From Henckelia pumila (lineage: Eukaryota; Streptophyta; Magnoliopsida; Lamiales; Gesneriaceae): a stretch of 64,000 bases of DNA. A program made the position numbers and the translations under genes. The stretch lies in assembly GCF_033568475.1 (NCBI RefSeq), contig NC_133122.1, forward strand, positions 182,113,449 to 182,177,448, given 5' to 3'. The notes beneath the pieces are model-generated. The model saw only the letters and a program-made list of their open reading frames with translations. It had not been told where the DNA came from and searched no databases. Shown here piece by piece: positions 32,691 to 43,878 of this stretch; position 1 is the first letter of the stretch; each line of letters begins with the position of its first letter.

Positions 32691-33594
32691 TTTCTTTCAT
32701 TCTTAGTTTTTATTTATTTTTGTTTTGTTTTTTTGCTTACATTGGGGATAATGTAAGATTTTAAGTATGGGGGAGAGACTTAGCCAGTCATTGAGAGAAT
32801 TTAGCCTTTTTTTTTTTGACAAAAAAAATATTTTTTTTAGAGCTCATAGTTTGTGATGAATTTGACTGTTGAAATTCATTAGCCCATGAAGATATCTAAT
32901 TGATGACATGCATGCTTTTGAAAATAGATGATTTGCTAACTTTGGAACACTCTGATATCCAATGCAAATTAGACTTTGATATGGTTGTTGAATTTTTTTT
33001 AAGCACGCATGAGTCATGGCTTGTGAATTGTATATGACATAGTGAAGGTCGTGTGAGCCTTGTGATAGTCTTAGGAAGTCGCTAGCCTATCAACCTCCCT
33101 TTTGAGCTTAATACAAAAAAGAAAAAGAAAAAGAGTAAAGAATGGAGTTAGTAAGGTGAGGGGAGGCATTGGAATGAGGATTGAAATTCTAGTCCTATAA
33201 ATTCCAAGAGCTAAATATGGAGGAGAATGTATGGAGTTGAGGATAACCGAGTGCAATTACTCGGACAAGTGAAAAGACTATAAAATTTCTCAACTGTTTA
33301 ATTTGATTTGTTGGTGTTCAACTTGAGCTATTGTGGGGATTTACATTGAATGGATCTGTGAAGTGTGCATGACACTGGCTAATGACCAAACACACACACA
33401 CGTTCGGGGCTATATCTCTAGTTGAAATGTCTGGATATTGAACTTGTTCCGTTGTTAGCATTTTAGCGCCTTTCTTGAACATGCATTGAGTTTATTCCTG
33501 AGGCACAAATGTAAAGATCATGGTTATTTTTGTTATGGATTATGAGTTTGAGCTTATTTTTGGTTTTGTGTTGCTCGAGGGCGAGCAAGGATTA
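32691..33594 (+). other. Noncoding 3' region of element D
   Basis: About 0.9 kb without a gene. An internal purine tract with the context ttaagtatgggggagagact lies at about 32760-32779. A perfect hairpin ttgctcgagggcgagcaa (7-bp stem, 4-base loop) sits at about 33571-33588, just before the second PPT. Confidence 0.7.
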
Positions 33595-33611
33595 AGTATG
33601 GGGGAGTTTTA
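33595..33611 (+). other. Polypurine tract of element D
   Basis: agtatgggggagtttta, directly before the LTR start TGTGATGATA at 33612. Confidence 0.75.
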
Positions 33612-35035
33612 TGTGATGATATTTTCCTATATTTATGTGTGTTAATTGGTGTGATTAGAAGAGTTTGCATTGATTAAATTCATTGTATTGTTACTAATGA
33701 ATGTTTTTGGTTTGATTTAGGAAAAGAGAATAAATGGAGCTAAAGATGAAAGGAAAGAGCCGAGATAAGAGAAGAATTACGAAGCAGCAATGGTCAGAAA
33801 AATCATTTTTAATTTTAGAGAAATCCAAATCCGATCTCCACCGTTCAGAATGAATTCAAGATGTTTTGAAGTAGCTGTCCAAATTTCAGTTCAATCTGAC
33901 GGCTTGATCTCCGGATATGAATTTTTCAAAATCACTGCTCGCTGGAAAAAAAGATGCTCGCTCGATCCGTAAAATTTAACCGATCGAGCGGGCGCAGAAA
34001 TAAAATTTGGACATAAAGTTGGCAGAATTTGGCTCGCTCGATCCGTGCAATTTAACCGATCGAGCGGGCAAGAAGAAAAGTCGGGAATTTATATTTTAAA
34101 TAGGAAACTTTCTTGGGAAGGACTTTATACTTTAAATATCATCTAGAACTCAAAAATATATGATCTTTCGACAGCTAGAAAGCTTGAAGAACTCTCTTGG
34201 CGGCTAGGTTTCTTCTCTCTTTTCATAGATTTAATTTTCTTTCATGAAGTTTTCTAAAAAATTCATGAATATTGTTGGCTAAGTTTTAGTACTTGGTTGA
34301 GGAAGACGAACCCTTGAGTTATTTTATTTGTGAGATTCAAATTTTTCATTTTTTAATTCCAAATTGCATATCAAGAGTTGTTTTGGATTGATTGTCATGC
34401 TTGTATGTGAGATTTTAGGATTGATCACCTTAGAATTTTGCTATACAATCTATTGCTAAATTAAAACTCAAATCCGTAATTGTTTGAATCATCTGATTTG
34501 TGAAGCAACTATGATTAATATTTTTTGCTGTTGAATTTGTTAAATCGTAGGAACAACAATTGACTAGATTAAATACAATCGCTGGTATTGTGTTGTCTAG
34601 ATTCATCAGTTTTACTCATTTGAATGATACCGTGGATTTAAATCTAATCGCTGGTATTGGGTTAATTTATGGGGTAAGGGTTAACTTAGAACGCTGATGT
34701 CTAGTTAACTAAAATTAAGGTGAAACAGGAATTAAATTTCTAATGATGAATATTCAATGTGAATTAATTATTTTTAGGGAATCGATGATCGAATGAATAA
34801 TTTCAAGGGTGTAGTCGACTGATACCAAGTCTCGTTAGTTTATTGATCTTTCTTATTTTAATTCTTGCATAGTAGTTAATAAAATCCAAAAATCCCTTTT
34901 TATTATTTTCAATATTTTAAGAACACTATTTAAATTTTACTTTCCTCGTGAGAACGATCCCTACTCACACTACTGAATAATTTGTTATCTGATTTGATTC
35001 GGGTAATTTGGGCGTGACGCGACTTAGCGCTACCA
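33612..35035 (+). repeat. 3' LTR of element D
   Basis: 1424 bp, TGTGATGATATTT to GCGCTACCA. Its last ~850 bp match the truncated 5' LTR at 20055-20891. It carries two hairpin units at 33955-34070. Confidence 0.85.
33955..34070. repeat. GC-rich hairpin pair in the 3' LTR of element D
   Basis: Two units ~76 bp apart: gctcgctcgatccg, ~12 bases, cgatcgagcgggc. Same layout as in element C although D belongs to a different clade. Confidence 0.88.
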
Positions 35036-35451
35036 TCGGTGATTAGATCCGCGAGTAAAAGTACAAATAACTGAGAGAGTATAAAATTTTATTTAAAAAA
35101 ATTTTAATATGCTCTAAATGATCAAAATTTTAAAAGTACGCACTACACAATCTTAATACGGTCTAAATAATAGTAATAAAAAAATTACTATCAGAAAACG
35201 TGTTTTGAATGCATTACTATTTTGGGATGAAGTAATTATAAACTTGAAATCTATACAATCTTATAAAGGGTGAGACCTTGATAAAAACTACTTTGGTATG
35301 GCCCAAACACAACAAACTATATTTCCCGTTTCCACCCTCTCATTATTTGTTTTATAACCTTCCTTTGGTGGATTTTTTGGTAATCTTCACACAACTTCTT
35401 CCACGATCTAAAAACTGCTCGACACATTAACCTCATTCTTCAAAATTCAAA

Positions 35452-35760
35452 ATGCTGGGCATTTGTATCTTCTTTTTTCACCTAGATTTCTTGCCACATT
35501 TTCTGAACATCATGTTTGTTAATGTCCCTCCCCATCATTTTATTTTGAACTATTTTTTATCCTCAGACAACAAAATTGTTATTCTACAACATGTTCATGG
35601 GTTGTCCATGAATAATGAAAAGGGGATAACACTAAAGTGGAAAATTTTGGAGTCGATGACTGCTAAATCAGATAAAATCAAGGGTGGAGGAGCCGAGTTC
35701 ATTACACCTTTTCCAAGATCCATTTATTCGGGTTCGTTTTCAGAATGTTTTGTTTTTTAA
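35452..35760 (+). other. Short ORF conserved in G copies, unrecognised
   Basis: A 102-codon ORF, matched in G2 at 37619-37942 (107 codons, a small frame difference near the end) and as a broken copy in G3 (about 51313-51600). The shared core is HVHGLxMNNEKG then LESMTAKSDK. I recognise no family. It could be a remnant of a captured exon or chance coding in a conserved repeat. Low confidence that it is a gene. Confidence 0.25.
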
Positions 35761-36842
35761 CATTAAACATTTTATGATCAAGTTTAGTTTTGAACGAAAG
35801 CTTTGAAATAGTGCAATCAACCTGTTCGGCAAGATGTGCAAAAAAGACGAGTCTTAATTAATTAATTAATTAATATATATATAGTGAGTAAATATCTTGG
35901 TATCAACTTTCATCTCTAATATCGACAGGATTTTATTAATCGAATTTTTCAATTCATTCTCTTGATTTGTTAATCCAGAATTTCCAGTATCAGGTTCAAG
36001 GTGTTGCAGACATTTTCTTCATAAACGCAGCTAAAGGTAAATTGGTATATAACTTAATTCTCTCTGCAATCTGTGCTATTTTATTTACTTAAAATTAAAA
36101 AGTTACTTTATTTATAAAGAAAGTTTTGAAATTTATTCCCGAGTCTCTTTGTTTGTAAATTAATTTTCTTTTCCTATTTTTCAAATCTAAATAATTTTTT
36201 CCACGTGCATTTCAATTATTTTGATCGCTCAATTTTTTTCCCATTTTAGATTTATATTGCTTGGATTTATGGGTTGGTTGGTTTTTTGGTCGAGGTTGCG
36301 TTGGATTAATGTCTCTCTTTTCGATTTTAAATGATGAACTCATTTGAAATGGGTGAGAAATCATTGAAACTTTTTTTTTCAGGTTGTTTTATACTAAAAA
36401 AAATCATTGAAAAATGAAGCTAATGGCATACCAACAAAAAAAAACTGAAGACCTGGAATGGTTTAATATTTTTGGTCTTTTCTCATTATAATTTTTTATT
36501 CAAATGTTGATTCCACACATCAAGATTCATTCAAAATATATTGATAAAAAAATTCTCAAAATTATACAACTATGATTAATTCTCACCAAACAAATTTATG
36601 GTGCTGCATAGCATGTATTTCACTGATCATTTGAGACTTTAATGTTTGTTCTTAATATAAAAAGGCAATATGATGGTGAGAAAAGTTCTCTCAGTTGATA
36701 TAAGTCATCTGCATATGGTTGTCTTTTGATATCTTTGCATTAACTTATAAGATGCACATGCTATTACTTTTTCTTATATTTTCAAGATTTATTAAGTAGG
36801 CCTAAAAGGGTAGCTATATTAGGTGAAATTATACCGAGGTAT

Positions 36843-37017
36843 GGGAAATTCTATGCTACTTTGAGAGAAACACTCTCGGTGTGTTCGCATGAGATCTCAT
36901 TTAAAAAAAAACTTATGGACTCCACATGTTTGGTTTTTGGTGAGATGATCAACTGATCATCTCATTGAAAAAAAAACACCGATAGTGTTTCTCCCGGTAT
37001 AGGATAGAATCTCTCCC
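36843..37017. mobile_element. MITE-like inverted-repeat element in G1
   Basis: About 175 bp with ~45-bp imperfect terminal inverted repeats (left gggaaattctatgc and gagaaacactctcggtgt; right acaccgatagtgtttctc and agaatctctccc). The centre contains the palindrome agatgatcaactgatcatct. The same element lies in G3 at 52694-52868, so it predates the amplification of the array. No clear target duplication, so the superfamily is uncertain. Confidence 0.6.
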
Positions 37018-37195
37018 AAACGTATTCCCACTATTGACTGCATTCTATGTGAATTTGAAGAAGAGCATGTCAATGACATTTGTACATAAATTAGGCAATT
37101 AAAAATTGATACATTATTACACAATTTCTTGAACGCAATCTTATCGAGTTGAATAAACATTTTAATATTTTATAGTTTATAAAAATGCATTAATT

Positions 37196-38762
37196 TCGGT
37201 GGTTAGATCCGCGAGTAAAAGTACAAATAACTGGGAGATTATAAAATTTTATTTAAACAAATTTTAATATGCTCTAAATGATCAAAAGTTTAACAGTACG
37301 CACTACACAATCTTAATACGCTCTAAATAATAGTAATAAAAAAATTACTATCGGAAAATGTGTTTTGAATGCTATACTATTTTGTGATAAAGTAATTATA
37401 AACTTGAAATATATACAATCTTATAAAGGGCGAGACCTTGATAAAAACTGCTTTGGTATGGCCCAAACAAACCAAAATATATTTTCCGTTTCCACCCTCT
37501 CATTATTTGTTTTATAACCTTCTTTTAGTGGATTTTTTGGTAATCTTCACACAAGTTCTTTCACGATCTAAAAATTGCTCGACACATTAACCTCATTCTT
37601 CAAAATTCATAAGGTTGGGTGGGCATTTGTATCTTATTTTTTCCCCTAGATTTCTTGCCACATTTTCTGAACGTCAAGTTTGTTAATGTCCCTCCCCATC
37701 ATTTTATTTCGAACTATTTTTTATCCTCAGACAACAAAATTGTTGGTCTACAACATGTTCATGGGCTGGCCATGAATAATGAAAAGGGGAGAACACTAAA
37801 TTGGAAAATTTTGGAGTCGATGACTGCTAAATCGGATAAAAATCAAGGGTGGAGGAGACGGGTTGGTTACACCTTTTCAAAGATCCATTTATTCGGGTTT
37901 GTTTTTAAAAAGTTTTGTTTTTTAACATTAAAAATTTTATGATCAAGTTTGAGTTTTGAACGAAAGCTTTGAAATAGTGCAATCAACCTGTTCAGCAAGA
38001 TGTTCAAAAAAGACGAGTCTTAATTAATTAATTAATTAATTAATAGTGAGTAAATATCTTGGTATCAACTTTCATATCTAATATCGACATGGATTTTATT
38101 AATCGAATTCTGCAATTCATTCTCTTGGTTTGTTAATCCAGAATTTCCAGTATCAGGTTCAAGGTGTTGCTGACATTTCCTCCATAAACGCAGTTAAAGG
38201 TGAATTGGTATATAACTTAATTCTCTCCGCAATTTGTGCTATTTGATTTACTTAAAATTTAAAAAGTTACTTTATTTATAAAGAAAGTTTCAAAATTTAT
38301 TCCCGAGTCTCTTTGTTTGTAAATTAATTTTCTTTTCCTATTTTTCAAATCTAAATAATTTTTTCCACGTGCATTTCAATTATTTTGATCGCTCAAATTA
38401 TTTCCCATTTTAGATTTATATTGCTTGGATTTATGGGTTGGTTGGTTTTTTGGTCGAGGTTGTGTTGGATTAATGTCTCTCTTTTCGATTTTAAATGATG
38501 AACTCATTTGAAATGGGTGAGAAATCATTGAAACTTTTTTTTCAGGTTGTTTTATACTAAAAAAAAATCATTGAAAAATGAAGCTAATGGCATACCAACA
38601 AAAAAAACTGAAGACCTGGAATGGTTTAATACTTTTGGTCTTTTCTCATTATAATTTTTTATTCGAATGTTAATTCGACACATCAAGATTCATTCAAAAT
38701 ATACTGATAAAAAAATTCTCAACATTATACAACTATGATTAATTCTCACCAAACAAATTTAT
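37196..38762 (+). repeat. G tandem array, copy G2 (cut by element E1)
   Basis: Matches G1 from its start to the equivalent of 36600, then stops at 38762 where the LTR of E1 begins. The remaining ~600 bp of the unit, including the MITE-like element, are absent. Confidence 0.85.
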
Positions 38763-40825
38763 TGTGAGACCTCGGTTCTACACAACTAATATCGGATTAA
38801 ACAATAATTAAGCATACAAGATCCAAGACTAAAAGCAAAGCAAGAAATTTTTTTTTTTGAAAAAGGGGGTGAGCTCGGTCTGCTATTTTCCTCCAATCCA
38901 TGCATCCCACTGTTCTGCTCAACAGGAGGTGCGCTCGGTCTGCTAAAAACAGCATATGGAGCGAGGCCAAGACAACAGCCTGCTGTCTTGCTCGGAAGAG
39001 GGAGTGGTGCTCGGTCTGCTAAAAACAGCAGACCGTGCGCCCCCTGCTGCACAGCTAAAACAGAGCAGAAACTCAGAAAACTTGGTTCCAACACATTCAA
39101 ATCATAATCATGCATTACAAAAGCAGTTCTTCCAACTAATACATGAAGTTCTAAAGCTTAACAACAGCTCAAAGTATAGAATATGAAACAACACGTTCAA
39201 TCAAAAAGCTCGCATAAACAATACAACATAATAACGAAGTTCGATATCTAAACATGTTCCAACATCACTAGGTAGATATGCTGACACGACTTCTAAACCG
39301 AGTCTCACTTCTATCCCTTGTTCCCGAAGCTAACCATGCCTCTTCTGACTTGGTCATGCCCCACCTGTTGCCAAGTACACATACAAAACAAAGCAATAGC
39401 CGGATAAACCGGTGAGAATGGTATTCCCAGTAAAAGAAACATAACAAGTAATACATGTAATATCTCAACCACATGCTTACAAGACAACATAATCAGTTCA
39501 AGATAATGATATGCATGTCTTTAAAATAGGGGTATCAATTCTGATAAACAATGGATTGCTGCTGTACTTTTGGGATCCCGAAGATAAGATCACGTAACGA
39601 CTCACCGACTCTTCCAATCAAGGTGGTGCCACGCATCTTACTCCCCTAGACTTTGGTGCAACTATAAGGAGTATGCTGACTCTAGGTGAACCTCTACACC
39701 CAGGCCACTCATAGTATAGCTCCCAAAACATCTAAACAAAAAGGGCTGTTCTGCCCGCTGAAATCAAAGTTGGCTCAAGATGAATGCATAACGAAACATA
39801 AAACATAAGCCATATAACAAAAGCTCAATCAATCAACAAAATACAAGTTCCACATGCTAGAACAAGTATTGATGCAATATGTGAGTTTAAGGGAAACTCG
39901 AGAATCAACTGTCCCGAGTATGCTATCCCACTAACGATGACTGCTTTTACCTTTCAATGCAGTAGTTCTGACTTTGGATAGCTACAACAAAAGATTGAAT
40001 CAAAGACTATACAATCTAAACAACAACTACGGTTCAAGGTAAATCTCTTTACCGTTCTTCGTCCAATCTCTTGACGATCAAATGCTGTTAACACAGGGCT
40101 CGACAAACTCCAACGAATCTGTACGAAGACAAGAGATGATCAACAACAACGATCACTCACAAGCCAAAGTTCAACAACTCAAAAACGGTTCGAAATCCCA
40201 AAAACTCAAACCGGCGGCATAACGGCTATAAACTGAACAAACCAAAAATGTAAACAGCAGTTCAACAACGATACTAACTCATAACAATGCTAAGACAACA
40301 ACAACAAGGCAAACTCTTCAAATCTCAAAACTAGATTTTCGAAAATAGGCTTCCAAAAATCATAACAAATCCGAACGTCGCTCTATTTCAAAACCGACAG
40401 ATAATAAACGATTAGAACTCTGCCAAGAACAACATACTCGAATCTCAAACGATTCTAACAACATCCAAAAACTAGAATGTATCTGATCGTAGAAAAACTT
40501 ACGATATAACGAAGCTCTCGCTGCAGTGATCGCTAATCTGCCTTCAAAAATAATTTCCAACGGACGGATCGACCGGAAACCTAAATCTGAAAGCTTGGAA
40601 AGCATCTTGGGCGGCTTCAATGGTGGAGAACGAGTTGGGGAAGATGATGGTGTGAATGAGACTAGTCAACTAGAGTAGATAATATACAAAAACTCAAATT
40701 TGCGTTTTAGCCCCTGAAATTTCCAAAATTTGCAAAATAGACCCTGATCAAAATCAAGTCGGCTCTTGAACTCTGTAATCTCCGATTAACAATAAACTCA
40801 TTTAAGATAAAAATGGGGCGTTACA
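38763..40825 (-). repeat. 3' LTR of element E1
   Basis: On the minus strand it begins TGTAACGCCCCATTTTTATC at 40825 and ends GGTCTCACA at 38763 (2063 bp). A hairpin array lies near its 3' end. Confidence 0.83.
38869..39046 (-). repeat. GC-rich hairpin array in the LTR of E1
   Basis: Three units starting at about 38871, 38932 and 39007. The last is the clearest: gtgctcggtctgct, aaaa, acagcagaccgtgcgc. The left arm is ctcggtctgct, unlike the ctcgatc arms of C, D and F, but unit size and the ~75-bp spacing of the last two agree. Confidence 0.78.
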
Positions 40826-40840
40826 ATTCTCCCCCTCTAA
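40826..40840 (-). other. Polypurine tract of element E1
   Basis: On the minus strand: ttagagggggagaat just before the LTR, preceded by atttcgaggacgaaat as in the other chromoviruses here. Confidence 0.8.
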
Positions 40841-40929
40841 GAAGAGATTTCGTCCTCGAAATCAACAAGAATCACAACTCATAAGATAGAATAAAGAACT
40901 AAAGACATTAAGAAGAACTCACGTCATCC

Positions 40930-43878
40930 GAATAACTCAGGAAAACGCTGTCTCATGTTGGATTATGTCTCCCAAGTCGCTTCCTCAACGCCGTGACGGC
41001 TCCACTGCACTTTCACCAACGGATTCAACTTGGTTCGGAGTTGCTTCTCTTTCTGATCAAAGATCTTAATCGGTCGCTCAAAATAGCTCAGAGTCTCGTC
41101 TAACTCGGCTTCGTCAAGCTGAAGAATATGAGAAGGATCTGGATGATACTTCCGCAGCATAGAGATGTGAAAAACGTCATGAATACCAGATAAATACGGA
41201 AGAAGTGCAAGTTTGCAGGCAAGATCACCTATCTTCTCGAGAATCTCATACGGACCGATGAATCTCGGAGATAACTTCCCTCTCTTACCAAATCTGACAG
41301 TACCTCTGAAAGGAGAAATCTTAAGGAATACATGGTCTCCCTGCTCAAAACTCAGAGGTCTACGTCTGACATTCGCATATTTTGCCTGTCTATCATGAGC
41401 TGACTTCATTCTCAACTGAATGATCTTAACTTGCTCTGTCATATCTCTAAGCATATCCGGCCCCAAATCAGGTGACTCGGACAAATAATCACAAAACAAT
41501 GGAGATCGGCATTTCTTACCGTATAATGCCTCAAAAGGCGTCATACCGATACTCGCTTGGAAGCTGTTGTTGTAAGAAAATTCGACAAGAGGCAAAGAAT
41601 CTTGCCAACTAGTGCCAAAGTCTAGAACTACTGCTCGAAGCATATCCTCTAACGTCTGGATAGTCCGCTCTGACTGTCCGTCGGTCTGAGGATGATAAGC
41701 TGTACTCAGATGCAATCGAGTACCAAGTGCCTCCTGCAGACTATGCCAAAAGTGCGAAGTGAATCTAGGGTCTCGGTCTGAAACGATCGACTTCGGCACC
41801 CCATGCAATCTCACAACATTGCTAACATACAACTCATCCATCTGATCGTGACGATACGTCATCCTGTACGGAATAAAACAAGCAGACTTCGTCAATCGAT
41901 CGATCGCTACCCAAATAGCATCGCATCCTTGAACGGATCGTGGTAGCTTCGTGACGAAATCCATAGAAATGTGATCCCATTTCCATTCAGGAACAGATAA
42001 ACTGTGCAACAGACCACCTGGTCGCTTTATTTCTGCTTTCACTTGCTGACAGTTCAAACATCAAGATACAAACCTACCAACATCGCTCTTCATTTTCTTC
42101 CACCAGAACTGGTTCTTCAGATCGTTATACATCTTACGGCCTCCAGGGTGAACACTGAACCGACTGCAATGAGCCTCTCGGAGAATCCGCTGTCTCAATT
42201 CCAAAATATCAGGCACAACAATACGATTATTCAAAAACAAAAAGTCATCTCTAACCTGGAATTCAGACTGATGCTCATATCTGACTTTCTCTACTGAAAC
42301 CTGAATGCTCGGATCAGACTTCTGTGCTTCTTTGATCGCAATTAACAACTCCGACTCGGCTTGAATAGCAAACACTCTGATAGTCTCCCTATCTGTTTCA
42401 AACTCTAAACCAGAAGTGCAAAAATCATCGATCAACTGAGAAACACCAATACTAGAAAGAGATAAATAACATAGCTTTCGGCTCAAGGCATCAGCAACTG
42501 CATTCGACTTACTCGGATAATACTTGATTTCATAGTCAAAATCCTTCAACAGATCTAACCATCTTCTCTGTCTCATATTTAGCTCTACCTGAGAAAACAA
42601 GTACTTAAGATTCTTATGATCAGAAAAGATCTCGAAAGACTCATCATAAAGATAGTGACGCCAGATCTTCAATGCAAATACAATCGCATCTAGTTCAAGA
42701 TCATGAACCGGATAACGAGTCTCGTGCGGCTTCAGCTGCCTCGATGCATATGCTATCACATGCTTATGCTGCATAAGAACACAACCCAAGCCTCGGTTAG
42801 AAGCAGCAATACACGGTAAAACCTCCAGTACCTTTTGAAATAGAAAGAATCGGAGCACTGGTCAGTCTCCTCTTCAGATCAACAAAGCTAGCATCACAAT
42901 CTACAGTCCAGATAAAAGGCGCATTCTTTTGAGTCAGCTGGGTAATCGGCTTGGCAATAGAAGAGAAACCCTCGATGAATCGGCGATAGTAACCAGCTAA
43001 ACCCATAAAGCTTCGGATCTCAGGTACTGATGTCGGTCTAGGACAATTCATAACCGCTTCAATCTTGCTGGGATCGATAGAAATTCCATCTCCAGAAATA
43101 ATGTGACCGAGAAATACAACTCGATCCAACCAGAACTCACACTTGGATAGCTTGGCAAACAACTGTTCAACTCGCAAAATCTGCAAGATGATTCTCAAGT
43201 GCTCTCCATGTTCAGTACGGTTCTTCGAATAGATAAGAATATCATCGATGAAGATAATGACGAACTCATCTAAATAGCGCTGAAAGATACGGTTCATCAA
43301 ACCCATAAAAACCGTTGGAGCATTAGTCAAACCGAACGGCATGACTATAAACTCAAAATGACCATACCTCATTCTGAATGCGGTCTTAGGAACATCTTCC
43401 TCTCTCACTCTCAGCTGATGATAACCTGACCTCAGATCAATCTTGGAATAGACAGAAGAACCCTGCAGCTGGTCAAAAAGGTCATCTATTCGGGGTAAAG
43501 GATACCTATTCTTGACTGTAGCCTGATTCAATTGACGGTAATCAATACAGAGCCGCATAGAACCATCCTTCTTCCGAACAAATAGAACAAGAGCACCCCA
43601 AGGTGATACACTAGGTCTGATGTATCCCTTGGCAATCAAATCCTCAAGCTGCTCCTTCAGCTCTTTCAGTTCAATATGTGACATACGATAAGGAGCTTTG
43701 GAAATAGGTTGAGTACCTGACACCAAATCGATGCTGAATTCGATTTCTCGAATAGGTGGCAACCCAGGAACATCTTCCGAAAACACATCAGCAAATTCTC
43801 TAACCACTGGTATATCAATCAATTCAGGGCTAGATTTCAGTACATCAACTGCATACACCAAAAATCCCTCTACACCTT
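40930..43878 (-). pseudogene. Pol of element E1 (protease end, RT, RNase H, integrase, chromodomain-like tail)
   Basis: Frame from 43878 ([18 protein letters not shown]): RT with [39 protein letters not shown] and [14 protein letters not shown] frameshift near 42840 interrupts the start of RNase H ([42 protein letters not shown]). Integrase has [45 protein letters not shown] and [20 protein letters not shown]. One TGA at about 42059 interrupts its zinc region. The C-terminal [17 protein letters not shown] ends at a stop at 40963, and a few chromodomain-like codons follow. Two breaks in nearly 3 kb make it less decayed than C. Confidence 0.87.

Larger units (their letters stand above)
20055..35035 (+). 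mobile_element. Element D: Athila-like element lacking RT, RNase H and integrase
   Basis: Plus strand: truncated 5' LTR, tRNA-Asp-type PBS, gag, linker, protease (split by element C), the post-pol block, two purine tracts and a complete 3' LTR ending at 35035. No RT, RNase H or integrase lies between protease and the post-pol block, so it is a non-autonomous gag-protease element, similar in concept to TR-GAG elements. The 3' flank TCGGT is G-array sequence. The left flank and its target duplication are lost at 20054/20055, where it abuts element F in opposite orientation. Confidence 0.82.
35036..37195 (+). repeat. G tandem array, copy G1
   Basis: A 2160-bp unit beginning tcggtgattagatccgcgag and followed directly by G2, which starts tcggtggttagatccgcgag. 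The phase of the unit is arbitrary; I set it at the end of element D. It contains a ~100-codon ORF (35452-35760), a (TTAA)n run at about 35855 and a MITE-like inverted repeat. No transposon terminal structure or known protein domain is visible. Confidence 0.85.
38763..43878 (-). mobile_element. Element E1: chromovirus, 5' half lost
   Basis: Minus-strand Ty3/Gypsy chromovirus. Present: the end of protease, RT, RNase H, integrase with chromodomain-like tail, PPT and a complete 3' LTR (38763-40825). Gag, most of protease and the 5' LTR are missing because element E2 starts at 43879 and the far side was deleted. The last 5 bp before the LTR end (TTTAT, 38758-38762) are the presumed target site in G2. 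Its LTR (TGTAACGCCCC...) differs from those of C and E2, so it is a separate family of the same clade. Confidence 0.85.
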
